NCBI GenBank assembly: GCA_012839345.1
Contig: DUNN01000013.1
Coordinates: forward strand, 1-64,000
Direction of reading: 5' to 3'
Length of the DNA: 64,000 nt
Origin: Clostridiales bacterium
GTDB lineage: Bacteria > Bacillota > Clostridia > Oscillospirales > Acutalibacteraceae
Below the pieces are notes generated by a model that worked only from the letters and a program-made list of their open reading frames with translations, did not search any database and had not been told where the DNA came from. Below are positions 9,004 through 16,421 of the stretch, one piece after another; position 1 is the first letter of the stretch, and each line of letters starts with the position of its first letter. The translations under genes and the position numbers were made by a program.

Positions 9004-10125
9004 TTACGGTTCATTGTTTTTCCAGCACTCGTCGAATGCGGCAAGAAAGGTATCCAGTTCCTCCTGTGTAGTTAGGTGGCTTAGGCTGATGCGCAGGGTA
9101 GAAAGCGCTGCCCTGCGGTCCTTAGTTAAGGCGAACACCGGGCGCGAAACCGTGTTGGGTGCGCAGCAGGCCGATTTGGTAGAAAGGCAGATGCCCCGGT
9201 TGGAAAGCTCCTCCTGAAACCGTTCCGTCTTTACCCCTGGGATGCTGAGGTTTAGAATGAACGGGACGGACTGCTTTGTGCTGTTGATGCGCACGCCCTT
9301 ATATTTACTGAGCGCGGCGGTGAGTTTCCGATTCAATCCCTCTACATAGCGATACCGCTCGTCCATGGATTGGACGGCGACCGAAAGCGCCTTCGCTGTG
9401 GAAGCGATGAGCGCCAGCGCCGGGGTTCCGCTGCGGAACGGAGTGGTACTGATGCCGCCGTGAATCTGTGGGCGGAGCAGGATGTTCTTTTTCTTAATCA
9501 GAACGCCGCAGCCGTTTAACCCATAAAATTTGTGGGGCGCAAAGGTGATCAGGTCGGCGTGTGCGGTTTCCAAGGGGATTTTTCCTGCCGCCTGAGTGGC
9601 ATCCACATGGAACAGGCAGTGCGGCGCGGTTTTTACTACGGCTGCCAGGGCGCCGATCTGCTGGCGAATTCCGATTTCGCTGTCTACCTGACAGATGGAA
9701 ACCAAAATCGTATCCTCGCGCAGCAGCTCCCGCAGCTCCTCCGGGTCCACCAAGCCGTCCTCGGTTAGGCCGACGTAGTCGACTTCAAACCCGCGGTTTT
9801 GCAGCTCTGCCACCGCGCCGTTCACGGAGGAATGCTCCAAATAAGTGGTGATAATGTGTTTGCCGTATTTCTGATATTCCTCCGCCGCGCCCAGCAGGGC
9901 AAGGTTGTTGGATTCGCTTGCACCGGAGGTGTAAATGATTTCCTCCTCCTCGACCATAAGCAGCTGCGCAATTTGCCGCGTTGCTTCGTCCAGCCGCTCT
10001 TTCGCGGCCAGCCCCATCGCGTGCGGGGAATTTGGGTTTGCAATATACTCGCGGGACACCTGGCAGAAGGTCTGAAGCGCTTCCTCGCAGACCGGGGTGT
10101 TTGCCGCGTAATCCAGATAAATCAT
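9004..10125 (-). CDS. Cysteine desulfurase (NifS/IscS family)
   Basis: A PLP enzyme that removes sulfur from cysteine as a persulfide for Fe-S clusters or tRNA thiolation. The N-terminal YLDYAANTP, the TSGASESNNLA phosphate site, HVDATQAAG and the PLP lysine in APHKFYG (Lys199) are all present. The active-site cysteine lies in STKSACCAP (about 320). At 373 residues it is typical of the group II/NifS-like branch. It precedes the ttcA-like gene on one transcript, so tRNA thiolation is a likely use. A candidate promoter (TTGAAA, 16-base spacer, TAAGAT) lies about 45 bases upstream of the ATG. No scaffold gene is nearby. Confidence 0.93.
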   Translation of the reverse strand: MIYLDYAANTPVCEEALQTFCQVSREYIANPNSPHAMGLAAKERLDEATRQIAQLLMVEEEEIIYTSGASESNNLALLGAAEEYQKYGKHIITTYLEHSSVNGAVAELQNRGFEVDYVGLTEDGLVDPEELRELLREDTILVSICQVDSEIGIRQQIGALAAVVKTAPHCLFHVDATQAAGKIPLETAHADLITFAPHKFYGLNGCGVLIKKKNILLRPQIHGGISTTPFRSGTPALALIASTAKALSVAVQSMDERYRYVEGLNRKLTAALSKYKGVRINSTKQSVPFILNLSIPGVKTERFQEELSNRGICLSTKSACCAPNTVSRPVFALTKDRRAALSTLRISLSHLTTQEELDTFLAAFDECWKNNEP

Positions 10126-10214
10126 ATGGTTCGACTTCCAATCTAAGACTCTTCGTGAGGGAAACGGAGTTTCCGCCTACTATCTTATCACGGATTCCCC
10201 ATTTTTCAAACAGC

Positions 10215-10255
10215 AAAATTGCCTGTAAACCGCGACTTGGCTCACAGGCAATTTT
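10215..10255 (-). terminator. Terminator closing the fatty-acid operon remnant
   Basis: A perfect 12-bp stem, AAAATTGCCTGT (10215-10226) with its complement (10244-10255). It lies 21 bases past the stop of the accA remnant, where the terminator of a complete fab-acc operon would be. Confidence 0.8.
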
Positions 10256-10276
10256 AATCTTCTAATTAAGATTCCG

Positions 10277-10391
10277 CTATGGGGTTCCCATTCTGCGGAA
10301 CCGCGCGCAACGAGCCCCATCAGCGCCTCCGGTGAAATGCCGTGCTTTGTTTCCAGAAACGGAATCAGACTGCTGTGCAGCTCCTTCCACA
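10277..10391 (-). pseudogene. C-terminal scrap of acetyl-CoA carboxylase carboxyltransferase alpha (accA)
   Basis: Immediately after accB, one frame reads ISPEALM and a second frame, reached by a 1-base deletion, reads ARCARFRRMGTP then stop. Joined, they resemble the usual AccA C-terminus (SPEELL..RYxRFRxMG). Only about 38 codons remain and no start or catalytic region exists. In the standard clostridial fab operon accA is the last gene, and the operon terminator follows here too. The match is short, so the identity is an inference. A plain reading frame through this stretch (TTG at 10392) runs into the terminator and is not credible as a gene. Confidence 0.55.
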
Positions 10392-10393
10392 AA

Positions 10394-10840
10394 TTATTCC
10401 CGAATGATTTTCATCAGGACCTGCCCGTATTCCACGGTTTGTCCGTTTTTCACGCAGACTTCTGCCACCTTGCCGCTGCATTCCGCGTTGATTTCATTCA
10501 TCAACTTCATGGCTTCAATAACGCAGAGGGTGTCGCCCTTGTTCACATGGGCACCCACCGGTGCGAACGGTTCCGCATCCGGTGCGGGTGCCTGATAAAA
10601 CACGCCCACCATGGGGGCTTTTACCTCTACGCAGTTGGGATCGGCCGGAGCGTGGGGCTCCGGCGCTGCCGCAGGGGCGGTTTCCGCTACTGCGGGGCCA
10701 AGCCCCTGCGCCGGAATAATGATATTCTGAGCGGGCTGGCGCTCCATGCGCAGGGAAACATCACCCTGCGTAAGCTCCAACAGGGTGAGTCCGTTGTCGC
10801 GCATTACTTCGGCAATCTCCTGAATTTGCTTTACGTCCAT
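10394..10840 (-). CDS. accB: Biotin carboxyl carrier protein of acetyl-CoA carboxylase
   Basis: The 148-residue protein carries the biotin on the lysine of EAMKLMNEI in the C-terminal biotinyl domain. An Ala/Pro-rich linker follows the N-terminal helical segment (MDVKQIQEIAEVMRDNGL). The frame extends upstream, but AGGGGAAGG lies just before the ATG at 10840, so that start is used. It shuttles carboxyl groups between biotin carboxylase (AccC) and carboxyltransferase (AccAD) to make malonyl-CoA. It appears intact, but accC and accD are absent here and accA is a scrap, so a working carboxylase would need partners encoded elsewhere. Confidence 0.93.
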   Translation of the reverse strand: MDVKQIQEIAEVMRDNGLTLLELTQGDVSLRMERQPAQNIIIPAQGLGPAVAETAPAAAPEPHAPADPNCVEVKAPMVGVFYQAPAPDAEPFAPVGAHVNKGDTLCVIEAMKLMNEINAECSGKVAEVCVKNGQTVEYGQVLMKIIRE

Positions 10841-10924
10841 TTGATTCCTTCCCCTCTGTTCGTTTATGAAAGAAAGTATGCGGTTTTTATACAATTCAGG
10901 CCTTAAAATTTTTTCGATGCGAGA

Positions 10925-11842
10925 TTATTCTGCAGAAAACGCTTCCTTTGCCGCTTCCACTCCGGCTGTGTTTTCCACGTTCAAAATCCGCACGCCGGGA
11001 GCGGTTTTCTTAATCAGGCCACAGAGCGTTTTGCCGGGGCCGACTTCAATCATGGTTTCAATGCCGCCGGCCGCCATGGCTTCTACTGTTTTCTGCCAGA
11101 GCACCGGGTGGTTGACCTGGCGCGCAAGCAGATCCTTCGGATCCTTATCATAGGGAAGCGCCGTACTGTTGGCATAAACCGGAATCTTCGGGTCCTTCAT
11201 TTCAATCTCGTCTAGCACTTCCCTCAGCTGTTCCGCCGCGCGGTCCATAAACGGGGAATGGAATCCGCCGCTCACGGCCAGGGGAACGGCCTTTCCTCCC
11301 GCTTCCTGCACGGCTTTGACAAATGCTTCCTGATTTGCTTTTAGCAGGGCAACCACCGTTTGGGCCGCACTGTTGTAGTTGACCGGATAAGTGTTTTCAA
11401 ATCGTTCACAAAGCTCTTTCACCGTGTCGGGGGGAAGCCGGAGCACCGCGACCATGGCACCGTCGTACCGTTCCGCCGCCTCCTGCATAAATTCTGCGCG
11501 CCGGCAGACCAAACGGAACCCGGTTTCAAAATCAAACGCACCTGCAAAGGTGAGCGCGGCGACTTCACCGAGCGAAAATCCCGCCGCAACGCACGGTTCC
11601 AGCCCCGCTTCACGCAGGCTTTCCGCCGCGGCCAGGTCCATGCAGAACACACAAGGTTGCGTGTTAATCGTCTGGGCAAGCTCCTCTGCGGTTCCTTCAA
11701 AACACTGCTTTGAAGTGCCGGGGCGGATGGCATCTGCCGCGTCAAAGACCCGCCGCGCGGCGGGAGAGGTTTCGTAAAGCTCTTTTCCCATGCCGGGGTA
11801 TTGAGCCCCCTGACCGGAAAATACAAATGCTAACGTATCCAT
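10925..11842 (-). CDS. fabD: Malonyl-CoA:ACP transacylase
   Basis: This enzyme moves malonate from CoA to acyl carrier protein. Family motifs are intact: FSGQGAQ near the start, nucleophile Ser90 in GFSLGE, the malonate-binding arginine in CRRAEFM, His195 in SGGFHSPFM, and the C-terminal EVGPGKTLCGLIKK. The length of 305 residues is normal. It sits in a FabT-type operon between a fabK remnant (whose out-of-frame tail overlaps the fabD start) and accB. The usual next genes fabG and fabF are missing, and only 84 bases separate fabD from the accB start codon. Confidence 0.95.
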   Translation of the reverse strand: MDTLAFVFSGQGAQYPGMGKELYETSPAARRVFDAADAIRPGTSKQCFEGTAEELAQTINTQPCVFCMDLAAAESLREAGLEPCVAAGFSLGEVAALTFAGAFDFETGFRLVCRRAEFMQEAAERYDGAMVAVLRLPPDTVKELCERFENTYPVNYNSAAQTVVALLKANQEAFVKAVQEAGGKAVPLAVSGGFHSPFMDRAAEQLREVLDEIEMKDPKIPVYANSTALPYDKDPKDLLARQVNHPVLWQKTVEAMAAGGIETMIEVGPGKTLCGLIKKTAPGVRILNVENTAGVEAAKEAFSAE

Positions 11843-12090
11843 GGTATCCCTCTTTCCAGTATAGTTTCCGCCTGCGTGAACATCGCGGGGATGATTCAGC
11901 GGCGGGCTGTTCCTTATGGACTGGGGCGGCGGACTGGCCGGCCATAAACAGTCCTTTTCCGCGCCGCCCTCCTGCGCAAAGCGCTCCCGTTTTTCCAGTG
12001 TCGTTTCCGGGTTGAGTTCCTTTTTCTAAACGCACTTAACCTCGCATTCGCCCTTTCTCTGTGCGCAAACTTTACAGGCAAAGGAACATA
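11830..12090 (-). pseudogene. C-terminal remnant of enoyl-ACP reductase FabK
   Basis: Between acpP and fabD no full frame exists, but fragments of the FabK C-terminus are readable across frames. GLFMAGQSAAPVHKEQPAAE corresponds to the conserved G-x-x-MAGQ segment. After a 1-base deletion MFTQAETILE continues the family's C-terminal helix. The start, the flavin site and the catalytic region are gone. This is where fabK sits in the usual acpP-fabK-fabD order. The far (upstream) limit is uncertain. Confidence 0.75.
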
Positions 12091-12137
12091 ACAAAAAGCG
12101 TCCGGATTCGCACGGGAATCCGGAGCCGCCAACCAAT

Positions 12138-12377
12138 TTATTCTTCCGACGCGCCGCGCTTCTGGTTGTCGATGAATTCCACCAGATCACGTACCGTCAG
12201 GATTTTTTCATTTTCCACATTCAGCTCCACGCCGAATTCGTCTTCCAGTGCCATCACCAGATCCACCATATCGAGGGAATCGATGCCCAGGTCCTCAAAT
12301 TTGGTTTCCATGCTGATTCCGTCCGTATCCATGTCCCGGTACTGCGCCAGAAGCTTTACTACGGTTTCGTAAGTCAT
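12138..12377 (-). CDS. acpP: Acyl carrier protein
   Basis: The protein is 79 residues and acidic. The 4'-phosphopantetheine attachment serine lies in GIDSLDMVDLVMALE, which matches the DSL motif. The helical-bundle pattern and length are those of type II fatty-acid synthase ACP. The frame extends upstream to 12443, overlapping the fabH remnant, but AAAGGAT lies before the ATG at 12377 and the protein then begins MTYETVVKLL, as ACPs do. It is intact between broken fabH and fabK. Confidence 0.95.
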   Translation of the reverse strand: MTYETVVKLLAQYRDMDTDGISMETKFEDLGIDSLDMVDLVMALEDEFGVELNVENEKILTVRDLVEFIDNQKRGASEE

Positions 12378-12378
12378 A

Positions 12379-12620
12379 CTAAGAGATCCTTTCGGTTTCA
12401 TGTTTGGTCCACCGGATGACACAGACGCCCGTGGTGAGCCCATCGCCGAACGCCACTAGCGCAAGCAGGCAGCCGGGCTTCAATTCACCCGAACGGTTGA
12501 GCTCATCCAGCAAAATTGGGACGCGGTATGCGCTTCCGGTTCCCAGTATTGAAAACTCATCGTGATGAATCCTTTCTCTTTTGACCAAAAATTTCCAGAG
12601 GAGCGGGGAACAATCAATCT
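12379..12620 (-). pseudogene. C-terminal remnant of beta-ketoacyl-ACP synthase III (fabH)
   Basis: The frame ends VPILLDELNRSGELKPG, LLALVAFGDGLTTGV, clearly the FabH C-terminus (usual GFGGGLTWG). The catalytic Asn motif GNTSA appears as a degraded LGTGSA, and the Cys and His parts of the triad are missing with the N-terminal three quarters of the gene. The upstream part of the frame runs into the 3' end of degV and is not FabH-like. The position before acpP is the normal one for fabH. Confidence 0.8.
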
Positions 12621-12691
12621 GTGTCCGGTGCGTCCCACGAAACGGGAATCCCGTTATTTGGTTACTCCCGGAAAGGGAGCGGACGTTTTTA

Positions 12692-13525
12692 TCAGACAAA
12701 ATAAGCGATTCCCGCACAGCCGGGACCGGCGTGCGTACCCACCACAGAGCCGAGCGGCATGGTCCGGCTCAGCTGGGGGTCGTACAACCCGGCGGTCATC
12801 GCCTTAAGCATTTCGGTCAGCTCGGGGGCTACGGAGTCGCCGAACACCACCAGATGATTCGGATTGGGGCGCTCCAGCCATGTTTTTTCGGCGATGGCTT
12901 CCAACGCGGCCCTGCGGCCCTGCCGCTTTTCCACCACATCTACCAGGCCGCCTCTGCAGGTGATAATCGGTTTAATGCGCAGCATGGTGCCCAGCAGCGC
13001 AGAGGAGGAGGAAAGCCGGCCGCCCATTTTCAGGTATTTGAGCATGTCCACCACCGCGAAAAAGCGAAGCCGCTCAATCAGCGCTTCCACTTCTCGCTTG
13101 ATGGCTTCCCCGTTCGCGCCCGCGTCCCGCAGGCGCGCGGCTTCCAGCACCAAAATGCCCAGGGCAAAGGTCACGTTGCGGGAATCGACCAGAAAAATAT
13201 TCTTCCGGCCAATCAAATCCCTTGCGATGCAGGCGGATTGATACGTGCCGCTCATATCGCTGGAAAGGAAAATCCCCACAATTTCATCTTCCGGAGGAAT
13301 GGAAGCAAATACCTCTGTAAAGCGGTCGGGCGTTACCTGCGCGGTGGTGGGAAGGGTGTCGCAGTGCCGCAGCCGCTCGTAAAAATCTTCATTGGTCAGG
13401 GTGACCCCGTCCACAAACTCCTCCTGCCCAAAGCGAACCAGCAGTGGAACGACGGTAACCCCAAACTCTTTCTGCTGTTCGGGCGTAATGTCCGAGGTGC
13501 TGTCCGTTATAATTCTGACTGCCAT
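12692..13525 (-). CDS. DegV-family fatty-acid-binding protein
   Basis: The 277 residues have the DegV fold markers: TDSTSDITPE at the N-terminus, LPTTAQVTP, SSDMSGTYQSA around the bound acyl group, and GTHAGPGCAGIAY at the C-terminus. Members called FakB present exogenous fatty acids to the kinase FakA for phosphorylation, and others have no assigned partner. No fakA (DAK domain) gene is in the window. The gene is 14 bases downstream of the FabT-like regulator and shares its promoter, tying it to lipid supply. A clear AGGAG precedes the ATG. Confidence 0.9.
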   Translation of the reverse strand: MAVRIITDSTSDITPEQQKEFGVTVVPLLVRFGQEEFVDGVTLTNEDFYERLRHCDTLPTTAQVTPDRFTEVFASIPPEDEIVGIFLSSDMSGTYQSACIARDLIGRKNIFLVDSRNVTFALGILVLEAARLRDAGANGEAIKREVEALIERLRFFAVVDMLKYLKMGGRLSSSSALLGTMLRIKPIITCRGGLVDVVEKRQGRRAALEAIAEKTWLERPNPNHLVVFGDSVAPELTEMLKAMTAGLYDPQLSRTMPLGSVVGTHAGPGCAGIAYFV

Positions 13526-13539
13526 CGTATTACACTCCT

Positions 13540-13992
13540 CTAATCCTTGTTTTTACTTTCAAAAAAGTGCTGCACGGCCGCCAGTCCCCGGACAAAAGCC
13601 TTTAACTCATCTTCTTTCAAAACCGATTGAATTGCAGATACCATTTCGTGGTGAAAGGATTGATGAATTTCATTTGCAGTCTTCCCTTTTTCCGTGGGAA
13701 AAATTCGGACCATGCGTTTGTCGCGGTCGTCCTGACGGCGGATTAAAAAGCCTTTTTTCTCTAAGGTGCTTACCGTGGTAGTAAGCGTGCCGGCAGTAAT
13801 ATTCTGGGAGAGAGCGATTTCTGAAGCGGTGTTTTGCTGGCGCGTTACAGCGTCGCAGACCGCTTCGATGACATGCATTTCCCGCATGGAAAGATTGCCG
13901 GCTCGTTCCTTCAGGCTGGCTTCTTCCATGCGAAGAATATTGTTGAATACCGAAACCAGAAAGCTATTGATCTTTTCGGACTCGCTGTCCAT
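13540..13992 (-). CDS. MarR-family regulator, probably FabT-like
   Basis: A 150-residue winged-helix protein. The recognition region (TASEIALSQNITAGTLTTTV) and wing (RRQDDRDKRMVRIFPTEKG) are typical of MarR proteins. It is first in the fatty-acid operon, and two TTTGA-N3-TCAAA inverted repeats flank its promoter, the kind of site bound by FabT, which represses fab genes when loaded with acyl-ACP. The start at 13992 follows GGGAGGTGA; a longer frame to 14007 overlaps that ribosome site. Function as FabT is inferred from position and operator. Confidence 0.87.
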   Translation of the reverse strand: MDSESEKINSFLVSVFNNILRMEEASLKERAGNLSMREMHVIEAVCDAVTRQQNTASEIALSQNITAGTLTTTVSTLEKKGFLIRRQDDRDKRMVRIFPTEKGKTANEIHQSFHHEMVSAIQSVLKEDELKAFVRGLAAVQHFFESKNKD

Positions 13993-14014
13993 GCAGTCAC
14001 CTCCCAAAATTTGT

Positions 14015-14027
14015 TTTGATGTTCAAA
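14015..14027. promoter_or_regulatory. FabT-type operator 1
   Basis: TTTGA-TGT-TCAAA inverted repeat located between the -10 element and the start codon of the MarR gene, where binding would block transcription. Confidence 0.7.
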
Positions 14028-14050
14028 CGAAAGGAAATTACAATTTTTGT

Positions 14051-14079
14051 ATTTTATCAGAAAGAAAACCATTTGTCAA
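14051..14079 (-). promoter_or_regulatory. Promoter of the fab operon
   Basis: Reverse-strand TTGACA (14074-14079), a 17-base spacer and TAAAAT (14051-14056). It is bracketed by two FabT-type operators. Confidence 0.88.
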
Positions 14080-14083
14080 CCGT

Positions 14084-14096
14084 TTTGAAGTTCAAA
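14084..14096. promoter_or_regulatory. FabT-type operator 2
   Basis: TTTGA-AGT-TCAAA inverted repeat just upstream of the -35 element. It has the same half-sites and spacing as operator 1. Confidence 0.7.
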
Positions 14097-14138
14097 GTAT
14101 TTTGCGCGGTTTGGCGTATGCCTGCAAAAACGGAAAAA

Positions 14139-14164
14139 GGGCGCCCGGCAGCAGCCGGACGCCC
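14139..14164 (-). terminator. Terminator downstream of the 52-residue protein gene
   Basis: A 10-bp GC-rich stem (14139-14148 with 14155-14164, one mismatch) followed on the reverse strand by CTTTTTCC. The 130 bases between it and the small gene hold nothing recognisable. Confidence 0.75.
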
Positions 14165-14295
14165 TCTGTGTGAAGTGTAAGTGTGAAGGAGTCATTTTCT
14201 AAAAAAGCTCCGTTTCGGAAGGGAAAACGCGGTGGAATCAGTGGGTACATTCAAAAAACTTTTGGGGGATAGAACCGTTAGGAAGTGCATTTCCG

Positions 14296-14454
14296 TCAGA
14301 AAGTGCATTTTATTTCATCGCTTCCGTCGGAGCGGTGCATTTGGACTGCCGCGTTTTTCTTGCGTTCTTCTTCGATGATTTGATTGACTTTTTCGTAAAA
14401 TCCGTTATTGATTTCGCTGCTCCCCTCAATGAGTGTCAATGGTTTGTGTTTCAA
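14296..14454 (-). CDS. Small charged protein overlapping the membrane-protein gene
   Basis: A 52-residue frame starts at TTG (14454), 9 bases after GAGGGG, and overlaps the end of the preceding gene by 29 bases. The middle, FYEKVNQIIEEERKKNAAV, would form an amphipathic, charged helix, and the tail contains one cysteine near the end. I do not recognise a family. The overlap and ribosome site suggest translational coupling to the membrane protein. A second TTG 15 bases further in is an alternative start. The frame is short, so it could be chance, but spacing and codon content look like a real gene. Confidence 0.5.
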   Translation of the reverse strand: MKHKPLTLIEGSSEINNGFYEKVNQIIEEERKKNAAVQMHRSDGSDEIKCTF

Positions 14455-15319
14455 GCTGCTCGGCCCCTCTGCTAATGAAATTCATTCTTTCCTGAACATA
14501 GGCGTTTTCCAAAAGCTTCACAAACGGTTCTATGTATTGGCGTACGAAATTTTCCGTCTCGACTTTGTTTTTTCCAAAACTGCCCGCTTTGGTGCAGTCA
14601 ATTTGAAGAATAAAACAGATGTTGTCGAAATCTCCTTTATTGGGAATCGCCAGGTACTCGGCCAGCGGTTCACGGCTGGGACTGAACTTCTTTTTAATGC
14701 CTTTCTCATCCAGCAGATACAGTTTTTCCACCGAAGTCAAAAGAATGGTGCGAAAATATTTTTCACAGTCCGCCACGGGCCTTGGGCGGTTATCCCCGCT
14801 GCTCAGGTCGTTCGACTTAAATCCGGGCATGGTATACATCAGGGTGTTTTGGCTGAGGAACTGCTTTACCACACTGATGCGGAAACTGCGGTCGGGGTAT
14901 TCATTGGAAAATATGGTATAGAGCGAATTGCAGATAAACTGGGAAAGGGAAGCAAAAATCTGCTCTTTCTCTCCTTTTTCCAGCGTCACCATGTAGCGGG
15001 TCAGGCTGGTAATATTGTTCTGAAGCTCTTCCACTACCGCGCGGTTCAGCCCGGAGTCTTTTTGTTGCTTTAATATATGCTGGTTGCAGGCGGAAAATCC
15101 CACTAAAATCAAAAAATATGCGGAAAAATATAAAATCTGTGGGAACGAATAAAAGACCGCAAAATTAAACGGCTTGTTTTTGTTGGAATTTTCCATTACA
15201 TAGGTGATGATGAAAGGAAAAATAAAACAGACAAATTTCTGCAGCACCCAGTTGGAAAACAGTGTCAGAGCAAACTCCCCTACCCTGCGCAGAGAAATAC
15301 GATTCCGCCGGTATTTCAT
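14426..15319 (-). CDS. Membrane protein with two N-terminal helices and cytoplasmic domain, unknown function
   Basis: The protein has 297 residues. Two hydrophobic helices (about 24-45 and 52-78) with a short external loop are preceded by Arg/Lys-rich residues, placing the N-terminus and the remaining 215 residues inside the cell. The soluble part starts with a coiled-coil-like helix and then has alternating strands and helices, with the look of a sensor (GAF/PAS-like) fold. No HTH, kinase or nuclease motif is visible, so it is left unnamed. AAGGGA precedes the ATG at 15319; an in-frame ATG 9 bases earlier is too close to that site. It is followed by the 52-residue gene and is divergent from the pyrophosphatase-like gene. 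Confidence 0.75.
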   Translation of the reverse strand: MKYRRNRISLRRVGEFALTLFSNWVLQKFVCFIFPFIITYVMENSNKNKPFNFAVFYSFPQILYFSAYFLILVGFSACNQHILKQQKDSGLNRAVVEELQNNITSLTRYMVTLEKGEKEQIFASLSQFICNSLYTIFSNEYPDRSFRISVVKQFLSQNTLMYTMPGFKSNDLSSGDNRPRPVADCEKYFRTILLTSVEKLYLLDEKGIKKKFSPSREPLAEYLAIPNKGDFDNICFILQIDCTKAGSFGKNKVETENFVRQYIEPFVKLLENAYVQERMNFISRGAEQLETQTIDTH

Positions 15320-15574
15320 ACTATTCATTCCCTTTTCAGTTTGACAATTTCACGGAATTTCAATTATTCCGTTAATTATTACATTTATATGACCTTGAAA
15401 CGGGAATTATTTCTATTTAGAATAAAAAATTAGGACAGGTTGAGCATACCCCGCAAAAATTGTGTTTTGTATTTACGAAAACTGTGTTACACTTTTTTAT
15501 ATTGAGAAACTGGGGATCCGCTGAGCGGCTTCGAAGTTTTCCGGCGGACATCAACCGATTTTCAGGAGAACAAA

Positions 15575-15964
15575 ATGATGGACAACAGGCAGGAAAAGCA
15601 AGACCGAACGCAATATGATTTCGCATTCTGGAGTATGCTGGATGAATTGGTTCGCGATTCCGAAATCGTCATTGACCGGCCAAAGGGCTCCCGTCACCCG
15701 AAGTACCCGGAGATGGTCTATGAGGTGGATTATGGCTACCTGAAAAATACCTCTTCCATGGACGGCGGCGGAATTGACGTATGGCGCGGTACCGCGCAGC
15801 CGCAGAAAGTGGACGCGGTGATTTGCATAGTGGACCGGGCGAAACGGGATTCGGAACTGAAAATTCTAATTGGCTGCACCGAAGCGGAAAAGGACGCGAT
15901 TTACCGGTTCCACAATCGCACGGAGGGTATGAAGGGCATCTTCCTCACAAGAAAAAGCGGTTGA
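15575..15964 (+). CDS. Small inorganic-pyrophosphatase-like protein
   Basis: The 129 residues align by eye with the short Firmicutes proteins annotated as inorganic pyrophosphatase: IDRPKGSRHPKYP, YEVDYGYL, SMDGGGIDVW, VDRAKRD and ILIGCT. The fully acidic metal motif of classical soluble pyrophosphatases (DxDPxD) is replaced by DGGGID, so true pyrophosphatase activity is uncertain. AGGAG precedes the first of two adjacent ATGs. It is a single-gene unit ending at a bidirectional terminator shared with the tRNA genes. Confidence 0.8.
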   Translation: MMDNRQEKQDRTQYDFAFWSMLDELVRDSEIVIDRPKGSRHPKYPEMVYEVDYGYLKNTSSMDGGGIDVWRGTAQPQKVDAVICIVDRAKRDSELKILIGCTEAEKDAIYRFHNRTEGMKGIFLTRKSG

Positions 15965-16010
15965 TTCGGCGCGAAACGCTCTTTCTTTTCTGCCCGGTTT
16001 TACGAAAAAA

Positions 16011-16050
16011 GAGCCCCGTAAAACGAATGAAAATTCATTTTACGGGGCTC
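16011..16050. terminator. Bidirectional terminator between the pyrophosphatase-like gene and tRNA-Gly
   Basis: A 13-bp stem (16011-16023 with 16038-16050). The + strand continues CCTGTTTTTG and the reverse strand continues TTTTTTCG, so it serves both converging transcripts. Confidence 0.92.
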
Positions 16051-16058
16051 CCTGTTTT

Positions 16059-16134
16059 TGGAGCGAACGACGAGGCTCGAACTCGCTACCTCCACCTTGG
16101 CAAGGTGGCGCTCTACCAGATGAGCTACGTTCGC
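16059..16134 (-). tRNA. tRNA-Gly (anticodon GCC)
   Basis: Reverse-strand cloverleaf with acceptor GCGAACG, anticodon loop TTGCCAA, T-arm GAGTTCGAGCC and an encoded CCA end. Cotranscribed behind tRNA-Phe. Confidence 0.96.
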
Positions 16135-16140
16135 ATCAAT

Positions 16141-16216
16141 TGGTGCCTCCGGGCGGAATCGAACCACCGACACGGGGATTTTCAGTCCCCTGCTCTACCG
16201 ACTGAGCTACAGAGGC
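16141..16216 (-). tRNA. tRNA-Phe (anticodon GAA)
   Basis: Reverse-strand cloverleaf with acceptor GCCTCTG, anticodon loop CTGAAAA, T-arm GGTTCGATTCC and an encoded ACCA end. First gene of the Phe-Gly pair. Confidence 0.97.
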
Positions 16217-16249
16217 AAATGCGAGGAACGAATCACAGGCACGCTGTGT

Positions 16250-16278
16250 ATCATACTACATCCGACAAAAAATGTCAA
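16250..16278 (-). promoter_or_regulatory. Promoter of the tRNA-Phe/tRNA-Gly pair
   Basis: Reverse-strand TTGACA (16273-16278), a 17-base spacer and TATGAT (16250-16255). Confidence 0.9.
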
Positions 16279-16421
16279 TCCCGTTCCGTAAATTTTTTGC
16301 ATGTGTCAAAGCTGGTATTCCCCTGGCAATAAGTTTGGGAAGTACGAATATATTTCCGTTTGATGAATACTCATAAGGTAGGAATGTTTTCGGTTCAGTA
16401 AAGTATAGGGGGGCGGATAGG

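Noticed and set aside
10180-10392. 70-codon frame directly after accB
   Set aside because: It reads through the operon terminator and has no ribosome site; its first part is better explained as a frameshifted accA scrap.
12379-12717. 112-codon frame as an intact protein
   Set aside because: Only the last part is FabH-like; the first part lies over the 3' end of degV in another frame, so it is a remnant, not a gene.
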